Below, one piece after another: positions 27,321-35,529 of a DNA stretch of 64,000 nucleotides (its first letter is position 1; each line of letters starts with the position of its first letter). The notes below the pieces were generated by a model that was given only the letters and a program-made list of their open reading frames with translations, did no database searches and was not told where the DNA came from. The stretch is taken from positions 62,001 through 126,000 of the forward strand of contig NZ_JBAJMV010000001.1 in assembly GCF_036880965.1 (NCBI RefSeq), read 5' to 3'. The position numbers and the translations under genes are program-made. Source of the stretch: JAUASW01 sp036880965 (lineage in GTDB: Bacteria > Pseudomonadota > Gammaproteobacteria > Burkholderiales > Burkholderiaceae_C).

Positions 27321-28514
27321 TTGAACAACAAGACAAGCAAGAACGGCAGTAGCAAAAGCAAGTCCCGCCTGCGCCGCTGGCGCGGCCGGATCATCGTGGG
27401 CTTGCTGGTGCTGGCCGGCGTCGGCTACTGGGCCTGGAAGAAGCGCCCGGTGGAGCTGCCGCCGCCACCGACCGGCGCCGTTGAACTGGGCGACGTGACC
27501 CAGGTCGTGCAGGCTGCCGGCGTGCTGCAGGCACAGAGCAAGGTCGACGTGGGCGCCCAGGTCAGCGGCCAGATCCGCAAGATCCATGTCCAGCTGGGCC
27601 AGAACATGAAGAAGGGCGAGCTGCTGGTCAGCCTCGACCCCGAGCTCGCCCGCAGCGACGTGGCGCAGGCCGAAGCCACGCTGGACCAGCAACGCGCACA
27701 GTTGGAGAGCAACAAGATCGGCCTGGCCATGGCCAGGCGTGAAGCCGAACGCCAGCACCGGCTGCTGGCCGGCAATGCCTCGACGCCGATCGAGGTCGAG
27801 CAGGCAGACAACAACCTGATCCGCCTCGAAGCCGACCTGCGCGGCCAGACCGCCAACCTCGCCCGCCTGCAGGCCGACCTGGAGAAGAAGAAGCTGTCGC
27901 TCGGCTATGCCAGCATCAGCGCGCCCATGGACGGCATGGTCGTGAACCTGCCGATCCAGGAAGGCCAGACCGTCATCGCGGTGCAGACCACGCCGGTCAT
28001 GATGACGCTGGCGCAGCTGGACCAGATGACGGTGCGCACCCGCGTGCCGGAGGCCGACATCCAGCTGGTGCAGCCTGGCCAGACCGCCCGCTTCACGACG
28101 CTGGCCGGCGATGCCCAGCGCTATGAAGGCAAGGTCCGCGTGGTGCAGCCGATTCCGGAGCGGGTCGGCAATGCCGTCTTCTACAACGTCTTGTTCGAGG
28201 TGGACAACAAGGCCCGCAAGCTGTTCTCCGACATGACCGTGCAGGTCGAGATCGTGACGGGCTCGGCCAGGCAGGTGCCCACGCTGCAGATCGCGGCGCT
28301 GGGCGAACGCGACGCCGAAGGCCGCTACTCGGTCCAGGTGGTCGATGCAGCGGGCAAGAACGCCAAGCCGCGCAAGATCAAGCTGGGCCTGCAGGACGGC
28401 AGCAAGGCCGAGGTCCGCGAGGGCCTCAAAGTTGGCGAAAAGCTGCTGTTGGCGCCGGCCAGCGGTGCCGGTGCTTCCGGCAGTGCCGGGGCCGTGGTCG
28501 TCTACAGCGACTGA
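27321..28514 (+). CDS. macA: Efflux periplasmic adaptor subunit, MacA-like
   Basis: 397 residues, membrane fusion protein (RND/HlyD superfamily). It has an N-terminal anchor (IIVGLLVLAGVGYWAW, residues 24-39), a lipoyl half (VDVGAQVSGQIRKIHVQLGQNMKKGELLVSLD), an alpha-hairpin coiled coil (residues about 105-195), a second lipoyl half (SISAPMDGMVV) and a beta-barrel domain. The start is TTG at 27321, preceded by GAGGGAG. A possible -10 TATATT is at 27279-27284. With macB and the following lipoprotein it forms a complete tripartite pump. Confidence 0.92.
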   Translation: MNNKTSKNGSSKSKSRLRRWRGRIIVGLLVLAGVGYWAWKKRPVELPPPPTGAVELGDVTQVVQAAGVLQAQSKVDVGAQVSGQIRKIHVQLGQNMKKGELLVSLDPELARSDVAQAEATLDQQRAQLESNKIGLAMARREAERQHRLLAGNASTPIEVEQADNNLIRLEADLRGQTANLARLQADLEKKKLSLGYASISAPMDGMVVNLPIQEGQTVIAVQTTPVMMTLAQLDQMTVRTRVPEADIQLVQPGQTARFTTLAGDAQRYEGKVRVVQPIPERVGNAVFYNVLFEVDNKARKLFSDMTVQVEIVTGSARQVPTLQIAALGERDAEGRYSVQVVDAAGKNAKPRKIKLGLQDGSKAEVREGLKVGEKLLLAPASGAGASGSAGAVVVYSD

Positions 28515-28523
28515 GCGGGCACC

Positions 28524-30539
28524 GTGAGCGCCCTGATCGAGCTGGACCAGGTCCAGCGCCACTACAGCATTGGTGACATCGATGTGCCAGCCCTGGACGG
28601 CCTGTCGCTGTCCATCGAGGCCGGCGAGTTCGTGGCCATCGTCGGCGCCTCGGGATCGGGCAAGAGCACGCTGATGAACCTGCTGGGCTGCCTGGACCAG
28701 CCCACGGCCGGCCATTTCAGGCTGGACGGCATCGATGTCGGCGAGCTGGAGCCCGACGAGCTGGCGCGGCTCCGGCGCGAGCATTTCGGCTTTGTCTTCC
28801 AGCGCTACCACCTGCTGCCCCACCTGGATGCGGTGGGCAATGTGAGCCTGCCGGCCGTCTATGCCGGCGCGCCGCTGGCCAGCCGGCACGCGCGTGCCGA
28901 GGCCTTGCTGGAGCGGCTTGGTCTGGCTGATCGCAGCCACCACCGGCCCAATGAACTCTCGGGCGGCCAGCAGCAGCGCGTGTCCATCGCACGCTCGCTG
29001 ATGAATGGCGGCCAGATCATCCTCGCGGACGAGCCCACCGGCGCACTCGATTCACACAGCGGCGCCGAGCTGCTGGCCCTGCTCTCCGAGCTGCATGGCC
29101 GTGGCCACACCATCATCCTGGTGACGCACGATCCCAAGGTGGCGACGCACGCCCGCCGCGTGATCGAGATGCAGGACGGCAAGCTGCTCAGCGACAGTGG
29201 CACGCCGGCCGGCCACCAGCCCAGCGCCAAGCCCGATGCAGAAGGACCCAGCCTCGGCAGCAGCGGCTGGCTGCGCCAGAAGCTGGGCCAATGGAGCGAG
29301 GCCCTGAACACCGCCTGGCTTTCGCTGAAAGGCAACCGCCTGCGCAGTGCGCTGAGCATGCTGGGCATCTGCATCGGAATCGCCTCGGTCGTCACCATCG
29401 TGGCGCTGTCGGCAGCGGCGCGCGAGAAGGTCGAGTCCAGCTTGCGCGGCTTCATGTCGGGCCGCATCCCGGTCTATCAGGGCAATGACAAGCTGCCGCC
29501 GGGCGTGCAGCCGCGCCCGTTCCGCCAGTCGGAGCTGGACACCCTGGCCACCCTGCCCGGCGTGAAGAGCATCGCGGTCAAGCGCGAATCGCAGGTCAGC
29601 CTGCGGCACAAGTCCAAGGACGTGCGCGGCAATGCCATCGCCGCTGAAGCCGGTGACCTGGCCGACCGCCGGCTCAAGCTGGTCGAGGGCCGCGCGCTCA
29701 ACGCGCTCGACATCGAGACCATGGCACCCGTGGTGCTGATCGACATGGCCACGCGCAAGAACCTGTTCAAGCCCGGCCAGCGGGTGCTCGGCGCCACGGT
29801 GATGATCGAAAGCATGGCCAGCATGTCGGCCGGCCGCGGCATGAGCGATCCCAACAAGCCGCTCGGCGTGGCACCACTGCCGATGACCGTGGTCGGCGTC
29901 GTGGACAAGACCAATGGCAGCGAGTTCGGCGGCTGGGGCAACAAGATCCTGATGCCACGCAGCACCTACACCCGCAAGCTGGACAGCAGCACCGACGTGC
30001 CCTCCTTCGATGTGCTGCTGGACAACACGCTGCCGCCGGCCGACGTCAGTGCGCAGGTCAAGCACCGCCTGCGGGCCCTGCATGGCCAGGAGGACTTCGG
30101 CATCTCCAATCTCGATGCCGAGTTCCGCGAGTTCCAGTCGGTCACCGGCGCGATCTCGCTGGTGTTCGCAGGCATCGGCGCCATCGCCCTGCTGGTGGGC
30201 GGTGTAGGCGTGATGAACATCATGCTGGTCTCGGTGTCGGAGCGCACCCGCGAGATCGGCATCCGCATGGCGGTGGGTGCACGCCAGTCCGATGTGCGCC
30301 TGCAGTTCCTGATCGAGGCCGTGCTGCTGTGCTGCATTGGCGGCCTTGCCGGCCTGGCCTTGAGCTGGCTCGGCGCCCAGGCGATCAACGCAGCGCAGAA
30401 GCAGCTGGTGGTCACGGTGTCCTGGCAGGCGCTGGGCCTGGCCTTCGGCATCTCCAGCCTGGTGGGTCTGGTGTTCGGCACCCTGCCGGCCCGCCGCGCC
30501 GCCGCCCTCAGCCCCGTGGACGCGCTGGCACGCGAATAA
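28524..30539 (+). CDS. macB: MacB-type ABC transporter (ATPase and permease)
   Basis: 671 residues. The N-terminal ATPase (1-230) has GASGSGKST, signature LSGGQQQRVSIARSL and Walker B IILADEPTGALD. It is followed by a transmembrane helix (LSMLGICIGIASVVTIVAL), a large periplasmic domain, and three C-terminal helices with VGGVGVMNIMLVSVSERTREIGIRMAVGA. This is the MacB/mechanotransmission design that drives export of macrolides, siderophores or peptides from the periplasm through a TolC-like channel. GTG start nine bases after macA. Confidence 0.95.
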   Translation: MSALIELDQVQRHYSIGDIDVPALDGLSLSIEAGEFVAIVGASGSGKSTLMNLLGCLDQPTAGHFRLDGIDVGELEPDELARLRREHFGFVFQRYHLLPHLDAVGNVSLPAVYAGAPLASRHARAEALLERLGLADRSHHRPNELSGGQQQRVSIARSLMNGGQIILADEPTGALDSHSGAELLALLSELHGRGHTIILVTHDPKVATHARRVIEMQDGKLLSDSGTPAGHQPSAKPDAEGPSLGSSGWLRQKLGQWSEALNTAWLSLKGNRLRSALSMLGICIGIASVVTIVALSAAAREKVESSLRGFMSGRIPVYQGNDKLPPGVQPRPFRQSELDTLATLPGVKSIAVKRESQVSLRHKSKDVRGNAIAAEAGDLADRRLKLVEGRALNALDIETMAPVVLIDMATRKNLFKPGQRVLGATVMIESMASMSAGRGMSDPNKPLGVAPLPMTVVGVVDKTNGSEFGGWGNKILMPRSTYTRKLDSSTDVPSFDVLLDNTLPPADVSAQVKHRLRALHGQEDFGISNLDAEFREFQSVTGAISLVFAGIGAIALLVGGVGVMNIMLVSVSERTREIGIRMAVGARQSDVRLQFLIEAVLLCCIGGLAGLALSWLGAQAINAAQKQLVVTVSWQALGLAFGISSLVGLVFGTLPARRAAALSPVDALARE

Positions 30540-30544
30540 AAGAA

Positions 30545-31930
30545 ATGACGAGCTTCCTCATCAAGCCTTCTTCACTCGCCCTCGCCGCTCTGTGCCTCTT
30601 GGCAGGCTGCAGCAACCTGTCGATCAAGCCGGGTCCAGCGCCTCAAGACAACGAGCCCTTGCCAACGCAATGGAGCAGCATGCCGGCCCATGCGGCGCCG
30701 ATGGCCGTCGTCAAGGACGCGCAACTGGCGGCGCTGCAAGAACGCGCCCTGGCCAGCAATCGCGACCAGCGGCTGACGGCGATGCGGCTGCGCGATGCGC
30801 TCGCCCAGGCCCAGGTCGATGCTCAGCGGCTCTCGGTCCAGGCCAGTATCAGCGCCTCGCGCAGCGAGAGCCGACAGCTTGGTGGCGCGGGCCTGGCCGA
30901 TGGTCTGGCGCGCAGCCATGGCTTCAGCGCCATGGCCGGCTACGAGCTCGACCTCTGGGGCCGCCTGGCCATGACGGATCGCCTGCGCGAGCAGCAGCTG
31001 GAGGCGATGCAGGCCGATCAGCGGGCGGCGCGCGCCCTGCTGCTCGCGCAGATCGCCTCGCGCCATTGGCAGCTCGGCAGCCTGGCTTCGCAGAAGCCTT
31101 TGCAGGACCAGATCCTGGCCCAGGCCGAGGAGGCGCTCGCCATCACGCGGCTGCGAGTCAAGGAGGGCAAGCTGCTGCCCATCGAGGTGGACCGCGCGGC
31201 GGCCACCGTGCAGTCGGCCCGGCTGCGCCGCTCCGACCTGGACCACGAGCTGACGCAGCAGCATCAGCAACTGGCCTTGCTGCTGGACCAGATGCCCGTT
31301 GGCGTGGCCGAGCAGGCCCATGCGGGTCCGCCGCTGGCTGCGCCTGCGCCACTCGCACTGGGCACGCCGGCCGAGGTGCTGGAGCAGCGAGTCGACGTGC
31401 GCAGGGCCCGGCTGGCGGTCGATGCCGCCCTCGTCCGTCTGCGCCTCAGCGAGACCACGCGCTACCCCTCACTGCAGCTGAGCGGCGGCATCTCGAGTGG
31501 CAGCGCTGACTGGCGGCGCTGGCTGGACCAGCCCCTGGCATCGCTGGCCGCCAGCCTGGTCGTCCCCCTCGTGGACTGGCCGCGCCTGGACCTGCAGCGC
31601 CAGCTGGCCCGCAGCGAGCTCGATCAGGCCGCCCTCGCCCTGCGCGACACGGTGCACAAGGCCCTGGTCGAGATCGAAGGCCGGCTGATAGAAACCCGCC
31701 GCACCGAGGAGCAGGAAGCCGCCGTGCGCCAGCGCCTTGACGAAGCCCGGCAGGCCGAACAGATCGCCGCGCTGAAGCTGGAGCTGGGCCTGATCAACCG
31801 CCTGGACTGGCTGCAGGCGCGCAACGCGCGCCTCTCGAGCGAGCAGGAACTGCAACAGCTGCGGCTGCGGCAGTGGCAATTGCATGCCGAACTCTGCGCG
31901 AGCCTCGGGATGGAGCTGCGCGCACAGTAG
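30545..31930 (+). CDS. TolC-like outer-membrane efflux lipoprotein
   Basis: 461 residues. The signal peptide ends in lipobox LLAGC with the lipidated Cys22. The rest is long amphipathic helices and strand pairs of the OEP/TolC family: FSAMAGYELDLWGRLAMTDRLREQQLEA, then RVDVRRARLAVDAALVRLRLSETTRYPSLQLSGG. The NodT/OprM lipoprotein subtype fits. It starts five bases after macB, so adaptor, ABC pump and outer-membrane channel are encoded together and no genomic tolC need be borrowed. Confidence 0.9.
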   Translation: MTSFLIKPSSLALAALCLLAGCSNLSIKPGPAPQDNEPLPTQWSSMPAHAAPMAVVKDAQLAALQERALASNRDQRLTAMRLRDALAQAQVDAQRLSVQASISASRSESRQLGGAGLADGLARSHGFSAMAGYELDLWGRLAMTDRLREQQLEAMQADQRAARALLLAQIASRHWQLGSLASQKPLQDQILAQAEEALAITRLRVKEGKLLPIEVDRAAATVQSARLRRSDLDHELTQQHQQLALLLDQMPVGVAEQAHAGPPLAAPAPLALGTPAEVLEQRVDVRRARLAVDAALVRLRLSETTRYPSLQLSGGISSGSADWRRWLDQPLASLAASLVVPLVDWPRLDLQRQLARSELDQAALALRDTVHKALVEIEGRLIETRRTEEQEAAVRQRLDEARQAEQIAALKLELGLINRLDWLQARNARLSSEQELQQLRLRQWQLHAELCASLGMELRAQ

Positions 31931-31956
31931 GGCGCTCCATCGATCCGTTGTCTCGC

Positions 31957-31976
31957 ATGACCCGTATAAGGGTCAT
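31957..31976. promoter_or_regulatory. Inverted repeat between the efflux operon and epimerase gene
   Basis: ATGACCC (31957-31963) and GGGTCAT (31970-31976) are perfect 7-base arms around GTATAA. It lacks a T-tract, so it is a weak terminator at best. The central TATAA-like core makes an operator or promoter for the gene at 32000 equally possible. Confidence 0.3.
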
Positions 31977-31999
31977 TCTCCCTGCCTGAGCCCAACACC

Positions 32000-32926
32000 A
32001 TGCCCACCGTCCTCATCACCGGGGCGACCGGATTCATCGGCCGCCAACTGCTGGCGGAATTGCGCGCCGAGGGCCGCCCGGTGATTGCCTTGTCCCGCAA
32101 CGCCAGGCGGGCGCACGCCCTGCTGGGCCCTGGCGTGCGGGTGGTTGAAAACCTGGATGCTATTGCTTCCGAGACCCGCATTGATGCCGTGATCCATCTG
32201 GCGGGCGCGCGCGTGCTCGGACAGCCCTGGACGGCCGCACGCCGGCGCGAGCTGATGCTCAGCCGCACCGGTACCACGGCCCGATTGCTGGCTCTGATGC
32301 AGCGCCTGCAGCAGCTGCCTCGGGTGCTCGTCAGCGCCTCGGCGGTCGGCTTCTACGGCGCCTCACCTGAGGCCTCGTTCGAACCGCGCGACGAGGCAAG
32401 CCCGCCCCGACCCGGCGAGTTCCAGTCCGACCTGTGCGCCGCCATCGAGCAGGAAGCGCAGCGTGCAGAAGCGCTGGGCGTGCGGGTGGTGCGGATGCGC
32501 TTTGGCGTGGTGCTCGGGACTGGGGACGGTGCCTATCCAATGTTGGCGAGGGCAGCGCGCTTCGGGCTGGGCGCCGTGCTGGGTGATGGCCGCCAGGCGG
32601 CGCCCTGGCTGCATGTGGACGACGCGGTCGGTCTGGTCCGCTTTGCCATGGACCGCAACGACATCCAGGGCGCCTTCAATGCCGTCGCGCCAGACGGGGC
32701 GACGCAGGCTCGGTTCGTACATGCCCTGGCTGCCTCCTTCGGCCGTCGGGCGCGCCTGCGTGTTCCGGCCGCGCCGATGCGCCTGCCAATGGGCGAGATG
32801 GCCAGTCTGCTTTTCGATGGGCAGAACGCCGTACCGCGTGCGGCGCTGGCGGCGGGCTACCAATTCCGCCATCCGAAGCTGGATGCTGCCCTGATGGATC
32901 TGGCAGTCCGCGCCGCCAAGGCCTAG
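32000..32926 (+). CDS. TIGR01777-family NAD-dependent epimerase (SDR)
   Basis: 308 residues, atypical extended short-chain dehydrogenase. LITGATGFIGRQLL is the nucleotide-binding loop, DAVIHLAGARVLGQPWT is the family block, and LVSASAVGFYG contains the Ser/Tyr active-site segment. The C-terminal domain with FDGQNAVPRAALAAGYQFRHPKLDAAL matches the DUF1731 region of YfcH-like proteins. The physiological substrate is unknown for the family. Its last four bases overlap the 3' end of the convergent DUF599 gene. Confidence 0.9.
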   Translation: MPTVLITGATGFIGRQLLAELRAEGRPVIALSRNARRAHALLGPGVRVVENLDAIASETRIDAVIHLAGARVLGQPWTAARRRELMLSRTGTTARLLALMQRLQQLPRVLVSASAVGFYGASPEASFEPRDEASPPRPGEFQSDLCAAIEQEAQRAEALGVRVVRMRFGVVLGTGDGAYPMLARAARFGLGAVLGDGRQAAPWLHVDDAVGLVRFAMDRNDIQGAFNAVAPDGATQARFVHALAASFGRRARLRVPAAPMRLPMGEMASLLFDGQNAVPRAALAAGYQFRHPKLDAALMDLAVRAAKA

Positions 32927-33645
32927 CCGCCCGACTCGTCCTTCAACACCGCCAGCACATCCGAGCGGAACTCACGCGAGTAGAGGATGCTGATCACCGC
33001 CAGCGTGCCGGCCATGAAGGCCCAGGGCGAGAAGAACCAGCTGACCGCGGCGAAGGCGAAGTAGTAGGCGCGCAGGCCGTCGTTGAAGGTTTCGGCGGCC
33101 ATGCCCATCAGGCGGCCGGCACGGTCGGCAAAGGCTTCGCGCGCTGCATCGCCCTGTTCTGCAAAGCGTTCGAAGTCGGGCGCCGCCGCCACCAGCAATG
33201 CGCCGAAGGTGTACTGGCGCATGCTCCAGGTGAAGCGGAAGAATGCGTAGACGAAGATGGCGGCCAGCAACGCCAGCTTGAGGTCGAACACCAGGGCCGA
33301 GGTGCGCGCCGCAAACGGCAGCTCGCGCACCAGCTCCGTGGCCTTCTCGCTCGCGCCCATGGCGGCCAGCAAGCCACCGATGATGAGGATGGTGGTCGAG
33401 GCGAAGAAGGACGGGCTGGTCGACAGGTTCTGCACCACCACGCCGTCGATCACACGCACCTCGCGGTAGGTGACCTGCAGCATCCAGCGTCGACGCTCGC
33501 GGTTCGTCGCCACCAGCAGCGAGCCCTTGGACACCGACCAGCGTTTGGCCAGCGTGGCATAGCCGATCCAGCCACCAAAGAACAGCAGCAGGGCCCCCCA
33601 GTCGGTGGCGGGCAGGGAGGTGAAGAGGGTGCGCAGGCTGTCCAT
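32923..33645 (-). CDS. DUF599 family membrane protein
   Basis: 240 residues. Four membrane segments are visible (about residues 17-33, 84-100, 120-145, 200-225) with the characteristic cytoplasmic stretch RRRWMLQVTYREVRVIDGVVVQNLSTSPSFFASTTILIIGG. The family has no known function. It converges with the epimerase gene and lies 10 bases beyond the end of the pirin gene; all on the minus strand, so it may be read from the pirin transcript. Confidence 0.82.
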   Translation of the reverse strand: MDSLRTLFTSLPATDWGALLLFFGGWIGYATLAKRWSVSKGSLLVATNRERRRWMLQVTYREVRVIDGVVVQNLSTSPSFFASTTILIIGGLLAAMGASEKATELVRELPFAARTSALVFDLKLALLAAIFVYAFFRFTWSMRQYTFGALLVAAAPDFERFAEQGDAAREAFADRAGRLMGMAAETFNDGLRAYYFAFAAVSWFFSPWAFMAGTLAVISILYSREFRSDVLAVLKDESGG

Positions 33646-33655
33646 GCCCGCCAGT

Positions 33656-34378
33656 TTAGGGCGCGAGGTCGAACACCAGCAGCTCCGCCTGCTCGCCTTG
33701 CTCGATCTTCACCGATGCTTGCTCGCTCATCTGCAAAGCGTCGCCCGCCTTCAGCTGCTGCCCATTGACTGTGGCGCTGCCGCGCACAAGGTGCACATAG
33801 GCCAGGCGGCCCGCAGCGAGCGGCAGGTCGGCCGATTCCGCGCCATCGAACAGGCCGGCATAGAGCCGCGCGTCGGCATGGATGGCCACGGCGCCCTCGG
33901 CTGCATCACCCGAGGCCACGAGAGCCAGGCGGCCGCGCTTGTCGGCCTCGCTGTAGTGGCGCTGCTCGTAGCCGGGCTTCACACCCAGCTGGTTCGGCTG
34001 AATCCAGATTTGCAGGAAATGCGTGTTCTGCCCCTTGGCATTGTTGAATTCGCTGTGCATCACCCCGGTGCCGGCACTCATGCGCTGGACATCACCGGGC
34101 TTGATGACCCCGGCATGGGCACCACCGGCCTGGCCGTTGCCCATCGAGTCCTTGTGGGCCAGTTCGCCATCCAGCACATAGCTGATGATTTCCATGTCGC
34201 GGTGGCCGTGCGTGCCGAAGCCCGTGCCCGGGGCGATGCGGTCTTCATTGATCACGCGCAGCGGACCGAAGCCCATGCGGCGCGGGTTGTAGTACTCGGC
34301 GAACGAGAAGCTGTGGAAGGACTTGAGCCAGCCATGGTCGGCATGGCCGCGGTCGCAGGACTTGATCAGTTCCATCAT
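33656..34378 (-). CDS. Pirin family protein
   Basis: 240 residues, bicupin. The metal site of the N-terminal cupin is intact: GFGTHGHRDMEIISY supplies two histidines, and GVMHSEFNN supplies the third histidine and the glutamate. Family members include quercetin 2,3-dioxygenases (YhaK/YhhW) and redox-sensing pirins. The start at 34378 follows AGGAG; a longer frame upstream runs through the intergenic operator region. It is divergent from a LysR-type regulator, which probably controls it. Confidence 0.92.
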   Translation of the reverse strand: MMELIKSCDRGHADHGWLKSFHSFSFAEYYNPRRMGFGPLRVINEDRIAPGTGFGTHGHRDMEIISYVLDGELAHKDSMGNGQAGGAHAGVIKPGDVQRMSAGTGVMHSEFNNAKGQNTHFLQIWIQPNQLGVKPGYEQRHYSEADKRGRLALVASGDAAEGAVAIHADARLYAGLFDGAESADLPLAAGRLAYVHLVRGSATVNGQQLKAGDALQMSEQASVKIEQGEQAELLVFDLAP

Positions 34379-34447
34379 GGTGTTGCTCTCCTTGTGTCGA
34401 TGAAGGCAACTGTAGGACTGGGGCGATGTCTTGAGGCCTGGTGCAGC

Positions 34448-34464
34448 TTGAAGCCATCGTTCAA
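34448..34464. promoter_or_regulatory. Candidate LysR-type operator between pirin and lysR
   Basis: TTGAA (34448-34452) and TTCAA (34460-34464) form a perfect inverted repeat with a 7-base spacer, midway between the divergent pirin and lysR genes. The placement, 70 bases from the pirin ATG, is usual for a LysR regulator binding site. Confidence 0.45.
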
Positions 34465-34479
34465 ATAAGATGAAGGGCA

Positions 34480-34557
34480 TGAGACCCCCACGCTCCCTTC
34501 GTTCGCTGCCCCCCAAGAGGGCGCCTCAGCGCCTACGGGCGGCCGGGCGGCGCTGAG
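34480..34557. repeat. Short GC-rich palindromic element abutting the lysR start
   Basis: The stretch contains CCCCCACGCTCCCTTCG, GCCCCCCAAGAGGGCGC and an inverted repeat CTCAGCGCC (34525-34533) / GGCGCTGAG (34549-34557). It resembles the short intergenic repeat that I recall as common in Comamonadaceae-type genomes (from memory, not checked). The right arm touches the lysR ATG at 34558, so no ordinary Shine-Dalgarno is present and the start lies at the foot of a hairpin. Confidence 0.55.
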
Positions 34558-35529
34558 ATGGCCCAAACCGACAAACGCAATGTCCTGACGCCCGAAGCGC
34601 TGGCGATGATGGACAGCATTGCCCGCACCGGCAGCTTTGCAGCGGCCGCGCGCGAGATGGGCAAGGTGCCGTCAGCCCTGACCTACAGCGTGCGCCAGCT
34701 GGAAGACGCGCTGGACGTGCTTCTTTTCGACCGCCGCTCCCGCCAGGCCCAGCTCACCGCCGCCGGCCAGGAGCTGCTCAACGAGGGCCGGCGCCTCTTG
34801 CAGGAGATCGATGCCGTGGCCAACCGCGTGCGCCGCGTGGCCACCGGCTGGGAAACCGAGCTGACGATTGCCATCGACGACGCGCTGGCGCGGCGCGCGC
34901 TTTTCGACCTTTTCGAGGCCTTCTATCAGCTGGACGCCGGCGACGGCAGCAAGGGCCCGCCCACGCGGCTCAAGCTGCGCACCGAGGTGCTTTCGGGCAC
35001 CTGGGAAGCACTGGTCTCGGGCCAGGCCGATCTCGCCATCGGCACCCCGCCGCAGTTGCCAGGCAGTGCGGTCCATTGCGAAGCGCTGGGTGAGCTGGAG
35101 CTGGTGTTCTGCGTGGCGCCCCATCATCCGCTCGCGCCGCTTGAAGAGCCGCTCAGCGCCACCACGCTGGTCGGGCACCGCGTGATTGCGGTGGCCGACA
35201 CGGCGCGGCAACTGACACCGATCACTGCCGGCATCGTGCCCGGTCAGGACGTGCTGACCGTGCCCTCGATGGCCGTCAAGCTCGAATGCCTCTTGCGCGG
35301 CCTCGGTTGCGGCGGCATTCCGGCCAGCATGGCGCGCCGGCACATCGAGGCCGGCCGCCTGATCCAGAAGAACACCTACCAGGGCCGGCGCATGGCCGTG
35401 CTGCACTACGCCTGGCGAGACAGCGGCGGCCAGCAACCCGGCAAGGCACTGGCCTGGTGGCTGGACAAGCTCAAGAGCCCGGCCACGCGCCATGCCCTGC
35501 TGGAGCAGCACGAGGGCCTGATTCTTTGA
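34558..35529 (+). CDS. LysR-family transcriptional regulator
   Basis: 323 residues. The winged helix-turn-helix occupies residues 10-65 (ALAMMDSIARTGSFAAAAREMGKVPSALTYSVRQLEDALDVLLFDR), followed by the linker helix and a periplasmic-binding-protein-like effector domain. It is divergent from pirin and probably regulates it. The stop overlaps the gluQ ATG by one base (TGATG), so the tRNA-modification gene depends on lysR translation. The start codon directly follows a palindromic repeat arm. Confidence 0.92.
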   Translation: MAQTDKRNVLTPEALAMMDSIARTGSFAAAAREMGKVPSALTYSVRQLEDALDVLLFDRRSRQAQLTAAGQELLNEGRRLLQEIDAVANRVRRVATGWETELTIAIDDALARRALFDLFEAFYQLDAGDGSKGPPTRLKLRTEVLSGTWEALVSGQADLAIGTPPQLPGSAVHCEALGELELVFCVAPHHPLAPLEEPLSATTLVGHRVIAVADTARQLTPITAGIVPGQDVLTVPSMAVKLECLLRGLGCGGIPASMARRHIEAGRLIQKNTYQGRRMAVLHYAWRDSGGQQPGKALAWWLDKLKSPATRHALLEQHEGLIL

